The notes: a model not told the origin generated them from the letters alone. A stretch of 64,000 bases of DNA from Pseudomonadota bacterium (GCA_016703895.1 JADJBE010000008.1:66492-130491); one strand, 5' to 3'; shown: positions 54,140-63,109, numbered from the stretch's first letter. Program-made: numbers and translations.

Positions 54140-55769
54140 GACTTGACCTTCTTGGGATTGATTTGAACGATACGGCGGATGCTGTTATCTCCGCCGCAGC
54201 TGATGTAAATGCTCCCGTCTCGGCTCGCCGCTATGCCAGTGGGCATTCCGACGTCCTCGGGAGTTAGCACGGCGCTCTGTGCGAGGGGCAGGTCACGCGC
54301 AAGCTCGCGCTGCCGCCCGTCACGCAGATTGATCTGAAGCACTCGACCGGTCTTGCCTTCGGCGACGACTACATCCGAGCGGCCGATTATAGCAATGCCC
54401 TCCGGGCCCATCAATCCGGTGGCGACTTGGCGTGTGTTGCCATTGCGTAAGTCGACACGCAGGATGCGACCACTTGTATTCTCCGTGACAAGAACCGTTT
54501 TGAGCATCGAGTGAAGCTAGTCCTACGGGCCCGCGGAGACCTGTCGCAACGATGCTGTTTGAGTTGACGCCTATTCGAACCAAATTGCCCGCGCCGTACT
54601 CTGCGACCAACAGGTCCCCACCGGCGAGAATCAGTACGCCATATGGATTGCGTAGATCTCGTACTTCCTGAAGCAACTCGCGGGTACGACGATTAATGCG
54701 CTGCACTCGCCCGAGCCGTGCATCTGTAGTGGCGATAATGGAATCGGACATGGCGATGTCCAACGATGCTCCGACACGGAAATCAAATCTTGGGCGTGTG
54801 ACGGCGCCCGTTTCTGCATCGACGAACCGATACCCGGTGGAATCAGCGACGGCAAGTACCTCGCGTCCGTCGAGTACTGCGAGCGCAAGTCCGCCAGGCG
54901 TCGCGAACTCACCGCCGACCAGTCTTCGGGTTGCCCCAGAGCTCGGATCTACCACGACAATTCCGCTACGCGCTGTATCCGACACATAAATGGTGTCGTC
55001 AGGTCCCACGGCCAAATTGTCCAGAGGAGGGTCCAACGACGTGATCGTGGTCGTGGAACCATCTTTTCGGGTCAGTGCGCCGGACTTCACCCGTATTGTA
55101 ATCGACGCTAACGAGTCTGCCCTTGGAGTCAAGACTCACCGCCGAGGGTGTGCCAAGCGATGTGGCGACCACACGGACAGCGCCGCTATCAATGTCAATC
55201 TCGGCCAAGCGGCCGGACTGCCAGAACGGGCCGAACAATGTGCCACGGACTCCGAACTCGAAGCTATTGAGCTGATCAACGTCATTCGTGATCAATCGGC
55301 GGGGCCGACGTCCATCTATATCGAATTCGAACAGCGCGTTCACCGGACCGAGTTGCCCGACGACAAGCCGGCCGTCAGTACGAAAGGCCACGGGATTGAC
55401 ACCGGTCAACCCTGTGGCGAGTACCTGGACCGCCTGACCTGGCCTCTTAATCCGCAGTTCACCTGCGACGATTGCAGTCCAGGCAAGCGTGCCATCGGTC
55501 GAGACCGCCAAGTCATCAGCCTCGCCGAGGGGTGCAGGTACAAGGACCTCTACCGCTCCTGTCTTTGGATCGATGCGACTGATCGTCTGTGCGGAGATTG
55601 CTCCCGCACAGAGCATTCCGTCGGGTCCCAAGGCCAGGCCCTGAATGCCGTGCATTGGCGTGCCCGGCACTAGCGTCTCCACCTCGACGTTCTGTGCCGG
55701 AGCTGTCGTGACGGCGACCGCCAGAATGATCGCGGCCAGCGAAACCGCATGTTGGCAGGCGTGCGTCAT
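54136..55769 (-). pseudogene. Exported beta-propeller (SMP-30/NHL-like) protein in three frames
   Basis: Signal peptide (ending TTAPAQ) and repeated propeller strands run in frame one (GIQGLALGPDGMLCAG, ADDLAVSTDGTLAW) to about 55065. They continue in a second frame (DNLAVGPDDTIYVSD, NPYGVLILAGGDLLVAEY) to about 54515 and in a third (GPEGIAIIGRSDVVVAEG, MPTGIAASRDGSIYIS) to the stop. Removing one A from the run at 55064-55067 restores DPKDGSTTT across the first break. The total is about 544 residues, like a strictosidine-synthase or lactonase-like double set of blades. Overlaps both DUF1838 neighbours. Confidence 0.75.
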
Positions 55770-56596
55770 GCGCCAAGTGCGGCGATCGGGTCGCGCGCAA
55801 CCTCAGGATGGAACTCCTCCAGTAGCGACCGCCATACAGCCGGAACACCGCTGAATGCGCGCACCTTGGCGCCAACGATGCGCGACGTAAGGCCGCCTGA
55901 TCTCTGCCCCATATTCATCCAGCTCTGCCAGCTCCCGACTGACTGCATGTGCACTGTGCTGGCAGGAACTTGATTACGTGCATCCAGGATGTCCTTTTGG
56001 TTGCAGCGAAATGTGGACCAGTCATTGGCCCGACTGAAAGTCCCGGCCGCGGATGTTACCAGGGCTGAGGAGTCATCCTGTAGCCAGATCTGATCGCCGT
56101 GCGTTCTGAGTACAGCGGCCGACCGATTAAACGCAACGCGCGAGGTGCCCATTGTTGACGGAACGTCGAATGTCGCATCGGAGCGGTAGTCGATCGTTAG
56201 AGGTTGCGGCGGCGTGCGCTTGTACTTTAGGAGCTCGCCAGTAAACGGATTCTTCAGCTCTTCAAGTGGGCGACCCGTCCTGAGCGCAGTGTAAAAAGTG
56301 TGCTCGAGCGAGGTGACGCGAAAGCCAGTAGTTGTCGTGCTGATGCGAATAATTGCGCAGGCTTCAAGCTCGTGGAGCGGCGTCACCTCGTTCTCAAAGT
56401 GCGCATATTTCGTGCCACTGAGCCACCAAAATAAAACCCCGTCATCGCCGCGATAGCGCAGCTTGCGGTACAAGCTGCCGAAATCCAACTTCGAGATGCT
56501 TGATTCCACTGCGGGCCCCGCAAGTGCCACGCCGGGAAGAATAATGGATGCTGCGAGCATTCGGCGACGCATCGTATTGGGTGTTTTGGAATTCAT
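55766..56596 (-). CDS. DUF1838 family protein, Tat-signalled (paralogue 2)
   Basis: 276 residues. TMRRRMLAASIILPG signal, then DUF1838 (LYRKLRYRGDDGVLFWWLSGTKYAHFE, EHTFYTALRTGRPLEELKNPFTGE, SWQSWMNMGQRSGGLTSRIVGAKV) and the full C-terminal helix (VWRSLLEEFHPEVARDP). Its stop overlaps the propeller start (ATGA). First gene of a coupled trio with the propeller and paralogue 1. Confidence 0.9.
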   Translation of the reverse strand: MNSKTPNTMRRRMLAASIILPGVALAGPAVESSISKLDFGSLYRKLRYRGDDGVLFWWLSGTKYAHFENEVTPLHELEACAIIRISTTTTGFRVTSLEHTFYTALRTGRPLEELKNPFTGELLKYKRTPPQPLTIDYRSDATFDVPSTMGTSRVAFNRSAAVLRTHGDQIWLQDDSSALVTSAAGTFSRANDWSTFRCNQKDILDARNQVPASTVHMQSVGSWQSWMNMGQRSGGLTSRIVGAKVRAFSGVPAVWRSLLEEFHPEVARDPIAALGA

Positions 56597-56906
56597 GAGG
56601 TTTTGTGGCTTATCCTGTGCTATTCGTTGTTGCTTCGAGTGATGGCCTACAAGCGCGGACAGGTAGTCTAGTTCCGGCCTGTAGACTCAAAGTGAATTCC
56701 GCTGAGGCGGGCCCAATTCCTTCGGTATGCAATGCGCGATTGGCGATTCAGTTCGGTTAGTCGGGGCCTAAACTGCTTGCCATCACACGTTCTGACAACA
56801 CTGGCCTTGTTTTGGGCGACCTTACTCTTTCAACTTTGATTTGACACTACGATGTCGGGCCGCTGCTATGCGCGCCGAATCACGTTACCTGATTGGCTGG
56901 CTTGTG
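56597..56906. other. Intergenic region upstream of DUF1838 paralogue 2
   Basis: 310 bases with no ORF I trust. A partial inverted repeat, AGTCTA...TAGACT, lies at about 56665-56690. It presumably holds the promoter for the 56596 transcript and the end of the 57824 transcript; no clear terminator seen. Confidence 0.4.
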
Positions 56907-57824
56907 TCATTGCCCAAATGGCGCGGACTGCGCCTGGACTGCTAGTTCCGGTCGGCGAGCAATATCGGGATGATGCTCGGCCAGTAGGTGGCGCCACTTT
57001 TTCGGCATGCTCTCGAAGCGAATAACCTTGCGGCCAACTCCGCGCGAGGTCACGGCTCCGGGTCGTTCGCCCATGTTCATCCAAGCCGGCCAACTGGTCA
57101 CTTCCTGCAGATTGACCTCGGCTTCGACAATCTGCGTACGTGGATCCAAGAGCTCGGATAAGTGAGCATGGAGTATTGACCACTCGGTGACCTGAAATGG
57201 CGCAGTATTACTGAACGGTCGTGTCACGACGGCTTCGCTATCGTTCGTCAGCCAAACGTGATCGCCATCAACGCGAAGTAGTCGCGTAGTCGTATGTGCC
57301 TTGAGGCTCGCGCCACCGAGCTCGGTGGGTGTTACTCGCGTGCCGTCTCGGAGAAAGTGAACGGTGGATGGACCTGAAGGCCCGCGGCGGATAGGAGCGA
57401 CCTCTCCGGTATAGGGATTGCGCCATTCGCGTAACAACGTCTGGTCTTCCAGTGCTGTATAGAATGTGCGTTCCCACGTAGTAACCGCATACCCGTCTGA
57501 TGTGTTCTCGATCCGGGAAATAGCGCCAGATTCGATATTTAGCAGCGGCCGAAGCCCAGTATCGACCTGGCCATATTTGGTGCCGAACAGCCAAGCAAAT
57601 ACGAGGCCTTCGTCAAGTCGGTAGCGAGCCTTTCTCGCCATCGTAGCCAATCCGGCCTCTGTATATGGGTCGGGTGGAGCTTGGGTGGCCGCAGGCGCGG
57701 TGCCCGCTTCGTGCGCGGGCGCCGCGAATAGCTGGTGCATCGTGCCTGCGCCGATCATCATGCTCGTTGAGCATGTCAGCCATTTGCGGCGACTCACGCG
57801 ATCTTGGCTGTCCCTGCCCGGCAC
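56907..57824 (-). CDS. DUF1838 family protein, Tat-signalled (paralogue 3)
   Basis: 305 residues, the longest of the three. SRRKWLTCSTSMMIGAG signal, Ala/Pro linker, then ARYRL-type start (ARKARYRLDEGLVFAWLFGTKYGQ), ERTFYTALEDQTLLREWRNPYTGE and TSWPAWMNMGERPGAVTSRGVGRKV. The C-terminal helix (KKWRHLLAEHHPDIARRP) is complete. It follows the NmrA gene by 16 bases. Confidence 0.9.
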   Translation of the reverse strand: MPGRDSQDRVSRRKWLTCSTSMMIGAGTMHQLFAAPAHEAGTAPAATQAPPDPYTEAGLATMARKARYRLDEGLVFAWLFGTKYGQVDTGLRPLLNIESGAISRIENTSDGYAVTTWERTFYTALEDQTLLREWRNPYTGEVAPIRRGPSGPSTVHFLRDGTRVTPTELGGASLKAHTTTRLLRVDGDHVWLTNDSEAVVTRPFSNTAPFQVTEWSILHAHLSELLDPRTQIVEAEVNLQEVTSWPAWMNMGERPGAVTSRGVGRKVIRFESMPKKWRHLLAEHHPDIARRPELAVQAQSAPFGQ

Positions 57825-57840
57825 GATTGGGTCCAGCCCC

Positions 57841-58677
57841 TCAATCAGCCTTCAACTTTGCGAGTGTTGGCTTCCAATCATCGGGCGCGTGGGTCGGCGC
57901 GTTTATGATCTCAAAAGTCTTGCCGTTGGCTTCCGCATTGAACAGGCAATGAACCAGAACCTTTGCTACATCACCGCGCGCGATTGTGGGCAAATTCACG
58001 TACTCGGGATCGCCCTGTGTCACTACGATTCCGTAGGTCCCGCCCTCTTCGTCTCTCAGCGAACCGGGACGTACGATGGTGTATGCAAGTCCGCTCTGCC
58101 GCAAATACCGCTCGGCATCTTGCTTCCAACGTAGCAACCCGCCGAAGCCGGCTGTGGCCGTCGAGTCGGCTCGACCAACGCCGCCTGACGACATCATTAC
58201 GAAATTGCGTACGCCTGCCGCCTTGCCACGGTCGACAAGCGCAACGATACCGCCATATTCCACCTTTTCAGGTATGTTTGATGGATCGCGACTGGTATTT
58301 GCCCCAACGGCAAATATGATCGCGTGGACGCCTTCTGCGACCGCTCCTAGGCTGCCCGGGTTCTTTAGATCTGCGGCTACCCAATTGACCGCGGGCAATT
58401 GTGCTTTCGCCTGTGCGACGTTGCGCGCGAGCCCGCGCACCCGATACCCCTTGGATAGCAGCTCTTCGACTACACGCTTCCCAGTGCGCCCCGTCGCTCC
58501 TGCAACGAGTATCAAGCGCCCGGCTCCGACTTGGGTCGATGGTGTGGCGTCGTTCGCCGAACCGCGACGATCTTCGCTCGCGGCCACCGTTCCGGTTGTG
58601 GCGAGCAAGCCAACGAGTGCGAATCGCACTACAAGATGTCGTCGAGAGAAGCTCGGCCCAGGGATCGTGACGCGCAT
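57841..58677 (-). CDS. NmrA-like NAD(P)-binding protein with export signal (1)
   Basis: 278 residues from ATG 58677; GTG 58686 is also in frame. A Tat-like leader (FSRRHLVVRFALVGLLATT) precedes the NAD(P)-binding domain: ILVAGATGRTGKRVVEELL near 60, DLKNPGSLGAVAEGVHAIIFAVG, NFVMMSSGGVG and IVRPGSLRDEEGG. Members of this SDR_a5/NmrA group are reductases or redox sensors. Upstream gene of the minus-strand DUF1838 run. Confidence 0.87.
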   Translation of the reverse strand: MRVTIPGPSFSRRHLVVRFALVGLLATTGTVAASEDRRGSANDATPSTQVGAGRLILVAGATGRTGKRVVEELLSKGYRVRGLARNVAQAKAQLPAVNWVAADLKNPGSLGAVAEGVHAIIFAVGANTSRDPSNIPEKVEYGGIVALVDRGKAAGVRNFVMMSSGGVGRADSTATAGFGGLLRWKQDAERYLRQSGLAYTIVRPGSLRDEEGGTYGIVVTQGDPEYVNLPTIARGDVAKVLVHCLFNAEANGKTFEIINAPTHAPDDWKPTLAKLKAD

Positions 58678-58742
58678 TGATTTCACTCGCTTGCGAAGCT
58701 AGTACGCCTAGCCAATTGCCTGATCATCCGTGGCTGTGGATA

Positions 58743-58795
58743 CCGAGTCCAACAACTGCAAGATGTGCGGGCTGCAGTGTGGTTGTTGGACTCGG
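58743..58795. promoter_or_regulatory. 13-bp inverted repeat between divergent operons
   Basis: CCGAGTCCAACAA (58743-58755) and TTGTTGGACTCGG (58783-58795) are exact reverse complements, 27 bases apart. The loop contains an inner CTGCA...TGCAG pair. It sits between the minus-strand NmrA/DUF1838 genes (58677) and the plus-strand cyclase gene (58930). It could be an operator shared by both sets, or a stem in either leader. Confidence 0.6.
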
Positions 58796-58929
58796 CCTCA
58801 TGCGGCTGCGTACTCTCGGCGAGCTGAACATTCGAGAAATTGTCTAACGCCCGAGCCGGACGGCTCCGCGTTTCACGATGATTTTCAATCTAGTGTTGCG
58901 GGTTCCGTCTAGTTCGGAGGCAAGTGCTA

Positions 58930-60627
58930 ATGATGAGATCGTTCTCTCGTGGTGGTTCGAATTCCAACCCCTGCGCGCTGTGCGTACTCGCCATTGCCGG
59001 GCTTTCCATGATCTTCGCGTCGATCGCGCTGGGAGCGGAAGCTCCGTGGTATCCATCCGTTTACGGCGCCGAGGATTCGATCGGCGCAGCAAACAACCTC
59101 TCAGAGGATGGGACGCTGGCCGCGGCAAAGTTGGTTACTGCGGGGAAGGTGTACTCGCTTGCCGTGCCCCTTGATCCGAGCGCTACGCCGCGCTCGCATC
59201 GCGTCTATCGAGTAACGGTCACACAGCCCGGAAACCAGAGCGGAAAGCCGATCGGGCCGAACAAATTCACGGTCAACGACGACTCGATCTACATGTGGCA
59301 GGGCTTGGGCACGCAAATAGATGGCTTTGCGCATGCCAGCATCGATTTCCGTTTCTACAACGGCGCATCGGCAGACGAGTTCGTGCGTCCGGGCGGTGTC
59401 ACCCGGTTCAGCGTACATGCTATCCCGCCACTGGTGACTCGTGGTGTTCTGCTGGATATGGCGGGCTTGCGTAATGTCGACTCTCTTGAAGTTGGCGACG
59501 CAATAAATCACGGCGACATCGAGGCCGCGCTGAAGCGGCAATCGCTACGTCTCAAGAAGGGTGACGTAGTGCTGCTGCATACCGGCTGGATGGACGGAAA
59601 AGCGAGCCGAATCAAACCAGGTGCGCCTCCCAGTATCGATGAGCCAGGCCTTGGCATCGAGGGTGCAGCCTACCTCTCCTCTCTTGGGGTGGTTGCCATC
59701 GGTGCAGATAACGATGCATTGGAAGTCGTGCCCGCGGAGAATCCTAAGCTCGCAATGCCAGTGCACCAAGAGCTGCTTGTGCGTAACGGTGTCTACATTC
59801 TCGAGAATATCGTAACTCGCGACCTTGCTCGGGATCGTGTGTGGGAGTTTTTGTTCGTGCTGGCCGCACCAAGGCTCATGGGAACGGTACAGGGCAATGC
59901 CCATCCGGTCGCCATAAAATCGCGGTCTATCCTTCATTGGAGTAGTTTTATGCATTGGAGTAGTTTTATGAAGCGCTTTTTCGCCGTGGCAGTACTGGCG
60001 TGGCTGGGCATTGGAACCGTTGCTGCGGCCGAGAACGTGCTGGTGCTTGGTGGTACCGGGCGACTGGGTTCGATGGTGGCAAAGGAAATCGTCAAGCAGG
60101 GGCATAGTGTGACGGTGTTTGCGCGACCCACCTCCGACCGTGGGCGCTTGGCTGGTGTCTCCGTGAGCTACGTGTTGGGTGACCTTGGAAGCGGATCCGA
60201 CATCGCTCGTGCGATAGAGTCGAACAAATTCACTGTGATCATCGACGCCTCGGGTCGGCGCACGGCGGACAAGTCGTATTCGCATGCAGTAACGATGCCG
60301 CAGATCGTGCGTGCTTCAAAGGCTGGAAAGACAGTTCGCCAGATTGTTTTCGTCAGCTCGGTCGGTGCCGGGCGCAATTTGGAGCGCTTTCCGGGAATAA
60401 ATTGGACCGAGTATCTTCCGCTCCTCGCCGAGCGAGGCGCGGCCGAACAGTCTCTGATCGATAGCGGAATTGCTTACACGATCATTCGTTCGGGAGCAGT
60501 CCTGGAAGGCAACGATCCGGCGACGGGTACAGCGTACTTCACCGAAGATCAAGGTGTGCTGGGTGCCACGCGCAGGCCCGATCTCGCTGCATTGACCGCG
60601 AAATGCGTCGGCAAGGCGGAGGAGTAG
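58930..60627 (+). CDS. Exported cyclase-family hydrolase fused in frame to NmrA-like protein
   Basis: 565 residues from ATG 58930 (GGAGG nine bases upstream). Residues about 1-38 are a signal peptide. Residues 40-330 are a cyclase/kynurenine-formamidase-like domain (GAEDSIGAANNLSEDGTL, WQGLGTQIDGFAHA with the metal-binding DGFAH, GDVVLLHTGW). It then reads without a stop through IKSRSILHWSSF into a second signal-like segment (KRFFAVAVLAWLGIGTVAAA) and an NmrA domain (VLVLGGTGRLGSMVA). The internal signal and ribosome sites suggest two genes whose separating stop was lost, rather than a working fusion. Confidence 0.8.
   Translation: MMRSFSRGGSNSNPCALCVLAIAGLSMIFASIALGAEAPWYPSVYGAEDSIGAANNLSEDGTLAAAKLVTAGKVYSLAVPLDPSATPRSHRVYRVTVTQPGNQSGKPIGPNKFTVNDDSIYMWQGLGTQIDGFAHASIDFRFYNGASADEFVRPGGVTRFSVHAIPPLVTRGVLLDMAGLRNVDSLEVGDAINHGDIEAALKRQSLRLKKGDVVLLHTGWMDGKASRIKPGAPPSIDEPGLGIEGAAYLSSLGVVAIGADNDALEVVPAENPKLAMPVHQELLVRNGVYILENIVTRDLARDRVWEFLFVLAAPRLMGTVQGNAHPVAIKSRSILHWSSFMHWSSFMKRFFAVAVLAWLGIGTVAAAENVLVLGGTGRLGSMVAKEIVKQGHSVTVFARPTSDRGRLAGVSVSYVLGDLGSGSDIARAIESNKFTVIIDASGRRTADKSYSHAVTMPQIVRASKAGKTVRQIVFVSSVGAGRNLERFPGINWTEYLPLLAERGAAEQSLIDSGIAYTIIRSGAVLEGNDPATGTAYFTEDQGVLGATRRPDLAALTAKCVGKAEE
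59935..59970 (+). repeat. Tandem 18-bp duplication of a ribosome-binding site plus ATG
   Basis: CATTGGAGTAGTTTTATG occurs twice in direct succession (59935-59952 and 59953-59970). Each copy holds GGAG, a seven-base spacer and ATG, so the NmrA cistron has two complete start signals. Confidence 0.93.
59968..60627 (+). CDS. NmrA-like NAD(P)-binding protein with signal peptide (2), internal cistron
   Basis: 219 residues if started at the second ATG (59968); ATG 59950 adds six residues. Signal peptide ending VAAAE, then ENVLVLGGTGRLGSMVAKEI, DLGSGSDIARAIESNKFTVII, IVFVSSVGAG and YTIIRSGAVLEGND. This is the same protein segment as the C-terminal part of the 58930 frame. The strong duplicated ribosome site makes independent translation likely. 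A GTG-started PepSY gene follows 13 bases later. Confidence 0.6.
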   Translation: MKRFFAVAVLAWLGIGTVAAAENVLVLGGTGRLGSMVAKEIVKQGHSVTVFARPTSDRGRLAGVSVSYVLGDLGSGSDIARAIESNKFTVIIDASGRRTADKSYSHAVTMPQIVRASKAGKTVRQIVFVSSVGAGRNLERFPGINWTEYLPLLAERGAAEQSLIDSGIAYTIIRSGAVLEGNDPATGTAYFTEDQGVLGATRRPDLAALTAKCVGKAEE

Positions 60628-60640
60628 AAGGCTAGGGCGG

Positions 60641-61741
60641 GTGGCATTGATTCCCAGGGCGCTATGGCTGTCGGTCCACAAGTGGATCGGGCTCTGCCTT
60701 GGAATTTGGATCGCTCTGCAGGGACTCACGGGCGCGTTCCTCGTCTACAAGCTTGAAATCCAAGCGGGCCTTGATCCGCAGCTGTACCGCACAGGGTCGC
60801 CGACCAAGCGCATCGACTACGACGGAATGGTGGAGTCGGTCGCCAAAAACTTTCCAGGCTACAGGATCGCGTATTTGGAGCGCGACGGGATGGCCAGCGA
60901 CGAGGCATTCCGTTTCATAGTCCAGCGGCTGGGGGTGGCGCCCTCTCCGTTCACTGACCGCGAGGTCTTTGTGCATCCGTCGACGGCGGCGATCGTCGGT
61001 GATCGCGATTGGCTTACGTTTACCAAGGCGGTATGGGTCCTGCACAACGGACTAATTGCCGGCCGACTAGGTGAGGATGTGGTCGGCTACCTGGCACTCG
61101 TGCTACTAGTCTCCCTACTTGGCGGGATTATCATCTGGTGGCCGAAAAAAGGCGGTTTCCGCCGAGCACTGCGGATCAATATTCGCAGTTCGTTGCCGAA
61201 GCTAATACGGGACTTGCACACGGTTTCCGGAATCTATGCGGTCGTCGCATTGCTGACAATCGCGCTGACAGGTCTGACGGTGATATTCCCCAAGCAGGCA
61301 CACGCTGCGATTTCGTTGTTCACCGAGGTTCGTCCGAGCTCCAGCTTTACTTCGGACACGACAATGCCCAGGGTCCGACGAGATCGACAAACGCAGTCCG
61401 CAGCCCCAAGCTTGAATGCACTCGCGGCGACGATCGAACAGGAGTATCCGAGGAGTACGGTGACCCTCCTACTGTTCCCCCATAACAGTGAGAAGGGAAC
61501 GTTCACCTTTCGGATTCTGCCAGCTGGCGTGAATCCCTTCGTCTACACCACTCAAGTCTATATGCACCCGAAAGACGGCCACATCATCGGGCGCTTTGAC
61601 CCCGCGAATCAGCCGGCCGCCAATTCCTTCCTTGGGACGTGGGCGGTCTACCTGCATACCGGCCACTTGGGTGGAACAACCGGGCGGCTGGCTGTTTTTG
61701 CATCACAGCTATTTTTGCCAGCCTTTTTTACCGGCCTATAA
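60641..61741 (+). CDS. PepSY-associated membrane protein (iron-regulated type)
   Basis: 366 residues, GTG start. Helix 1 (SVHKWIGLCLGIWIALQGLTGAFL) carries the conserved WxGL-like region. A PepSY-like periplasmic part follows, then helices 2-3 (GYLALVLLVSLLGGIIIWWP, TVSGIYAVVALLTIALTGL). The family C-terminus usually continues past FLPAFFTGL with a short Trp-rich helix; here a TAA cuts it at 61739. Such proteins are linked to ferric reductase or siderophore systems. It is 13 bases after the NmrA cistron. Confidence 0.8.
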   Translation: MALIPRALWLSVHKWIGLCLGIWIALQGLTGAFLVYKLEIQAGLDPQLYRTGSPTKRIDYDGMVESVAKNFPGYRIAYLERDGMASDEAFRFIVQRLGVAPSPFTDREVFVHPSTAAIVGDRDWLTFTKAVWVLHNGLIAGRLGEDVVGYLALVLLVSLLGGIIIWWPKKGGFRRALRINIRSSLPKLIRDLHTVSGIYAVVALLTIALTGLTVIFPKQAHAAISLFTEVRPSSSFTSDTTMPRVRRDRQTQSAAPSLNALAATIEQEYPRSTVTLLLFPHNSEKGTFTFRILPAGVNPFVYTTQVYMHPKDGHIIGRFDPANQPAANSFLGTWAVYLHTGHLGGTTGRLAVFASQLFLPAFFTGL

Positions 61742-61857
61742 GGGATATGGTCAGCGTCCCGTTGGTAAGCAGCAAAGGACACAGCAAACCGTCGTGAGCC
61801 TAAACACTAGTCACTACTCATTAGAGGTCGGCCTGTGCGCTCATTACGCATCGCAAA

Positions 61858-62211
61858 TTGCAAATCCCGCTCGCGATTGGATTGCTGGCGGCAGTGCCAG
61901 CATTCTCCCAAGAAGAGATTAGAACAGACTTCCGTCAGTGGACAGAAATCGAAGCACTGGACTCTGTCGACGCGCCCATAAAGCGCTTCGCGTTTACCGC
62001 ACGCGGAGTTGCGGGGCAGGAGTTCGAGATCCCGGGATCGGCGAGGCTTTTTTGTACTCTGAACCAAGATTACAACGTGGTGCTGAACTACTACCCCGCC
62101 ACAGATACCTGGAAGTTCCAGATTCGTCTGAACCCTTCTGCGCAGTTTGCTGCGGGAGGGATTGCGACGTGCCTAGATTTGCGACCGCGAACTGCAGGAA
62201 GAAGCTCGTGA
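61858..62211 (+). CDS. Small secreted hypothetical protein
   Basis: 117 residues from a TTG. Signal-like IPLAIGLLAAVPAFSQ then a beta-rich domain with two Cys (LFCTLNQDYNVVLNYYP, GGIATCLDLRP). The true start may be a GTG at 61835 in another frame (RSLRIA), again needing a one-base shift. Its TGA overlaps the GTG of the next gene (62208), implying coupling. No family recognised. Confidence 0.55.
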   Translation: MQIPLAIGLLAAVPAFSQEEIRTDFRQWTEIEALDSVDAPIKRFAFTARGVAGQEFEIPGSARLFCTLNQDYNVVLNYYPATDTWKFQIRLNPSAQFAAGGIATCLDLRPRTAGRSS

Positions 62212-63000
62212 AGGCGCGTCTGAGAGACTGTATCTTTGCATTCGCCGCGCTGGTGGGGATCTCGTCTGGGTCGACTCAAGCCGCCGAGCGTGTGTTCGTC
62301 GCCGGCGGATCAGGCCGGTCCGGCATCGAAATCGTTCGCGTGCTCGCGAAGTCAGGCTACATCGTCATGGCGAGCACACGCGACGCAAAGCGCGCTCGCG
62401 AGCGTTTCGGCAGCGACATCACCTGGGTTGAGGTGGATTTGCTGGACCCGCTGGCAGCGCGGGAGGCCGTCCGTGGCGCGGATATCGTCGTTTCAGCGCT
62501 CCGGGCACGGTGACATGGTGGGAGTCGATTCACCCCAGATCGTCCACGATCTCGCGATTCGTGTCTCATCGATGCCGCGAAGACGGCAGGCGTCAGCACA
62601 TGGTGCTGATGTCATCCTCAACGGCGGGTCATGCGTTAGATCACCGCCTCGAGCCGCGATTCGGCTTCGTGCTGCATTGGATGACGAAGTCAGAGGACTA
62701 TCTTATTTCGGGCGCTTGCCTACACGATCATTGGCCCCGGTGGACCCCGTGGTGGAGGGTGAGTCAGGAGAAGATAGGGGCGCGAATGATTCCACGATCC
62801 GAATACAAGCGAGCGCTCAGGTCGCGGGCGAGCGTTGCGTATGCGGTAGCGCTCGCATTAGCGATTCGCCGCTGGCGCGCGGTAAAGCCATCGCTCTGGT
62901 TGCAGATTCTACGGCAAAGCCTGGCAAGATCATGGGACGGTATGCAGACATCCGATGGAGGTGGCACCTCGCGGTCCGGCCACGCGATAGTCACTTGACG
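62208..63000 (+). pseudogene. NmrA-like NAD(P)-binding protein with signal peptide (3), frameshifted
   Basis: From GTG 62208: signal peptide ending TQAAE, then RVFVAGGSGRSGIEIVRVLAKSGY and VDLLDPLAAREAVRGADIVVSAL. The first frame stops at 62513. Dropping one C near 62497-62502 continues as GHGDMVGVDSPQ. Further pieces in alternating frames (QHMVLMSSSTAG, RFGFVLHWMTKSEDYLI, ALVADSTAKPG) show at least four breaks. Too many for read error alone; probably a decayed paralogue of the 57841 and 59968 genes. Confidence 0.72.
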
Positions 63001-63109
63001 TCAATGTACTTCGCCAAGCAAGAGGCGGGTCATTAGAGGCGGCCTCGTTTGGTTGGTCGACTGACGCTTGCGAGCGCACCCTTGAACGGAGCCGCAAGGA
63101 GTTGGTTCA

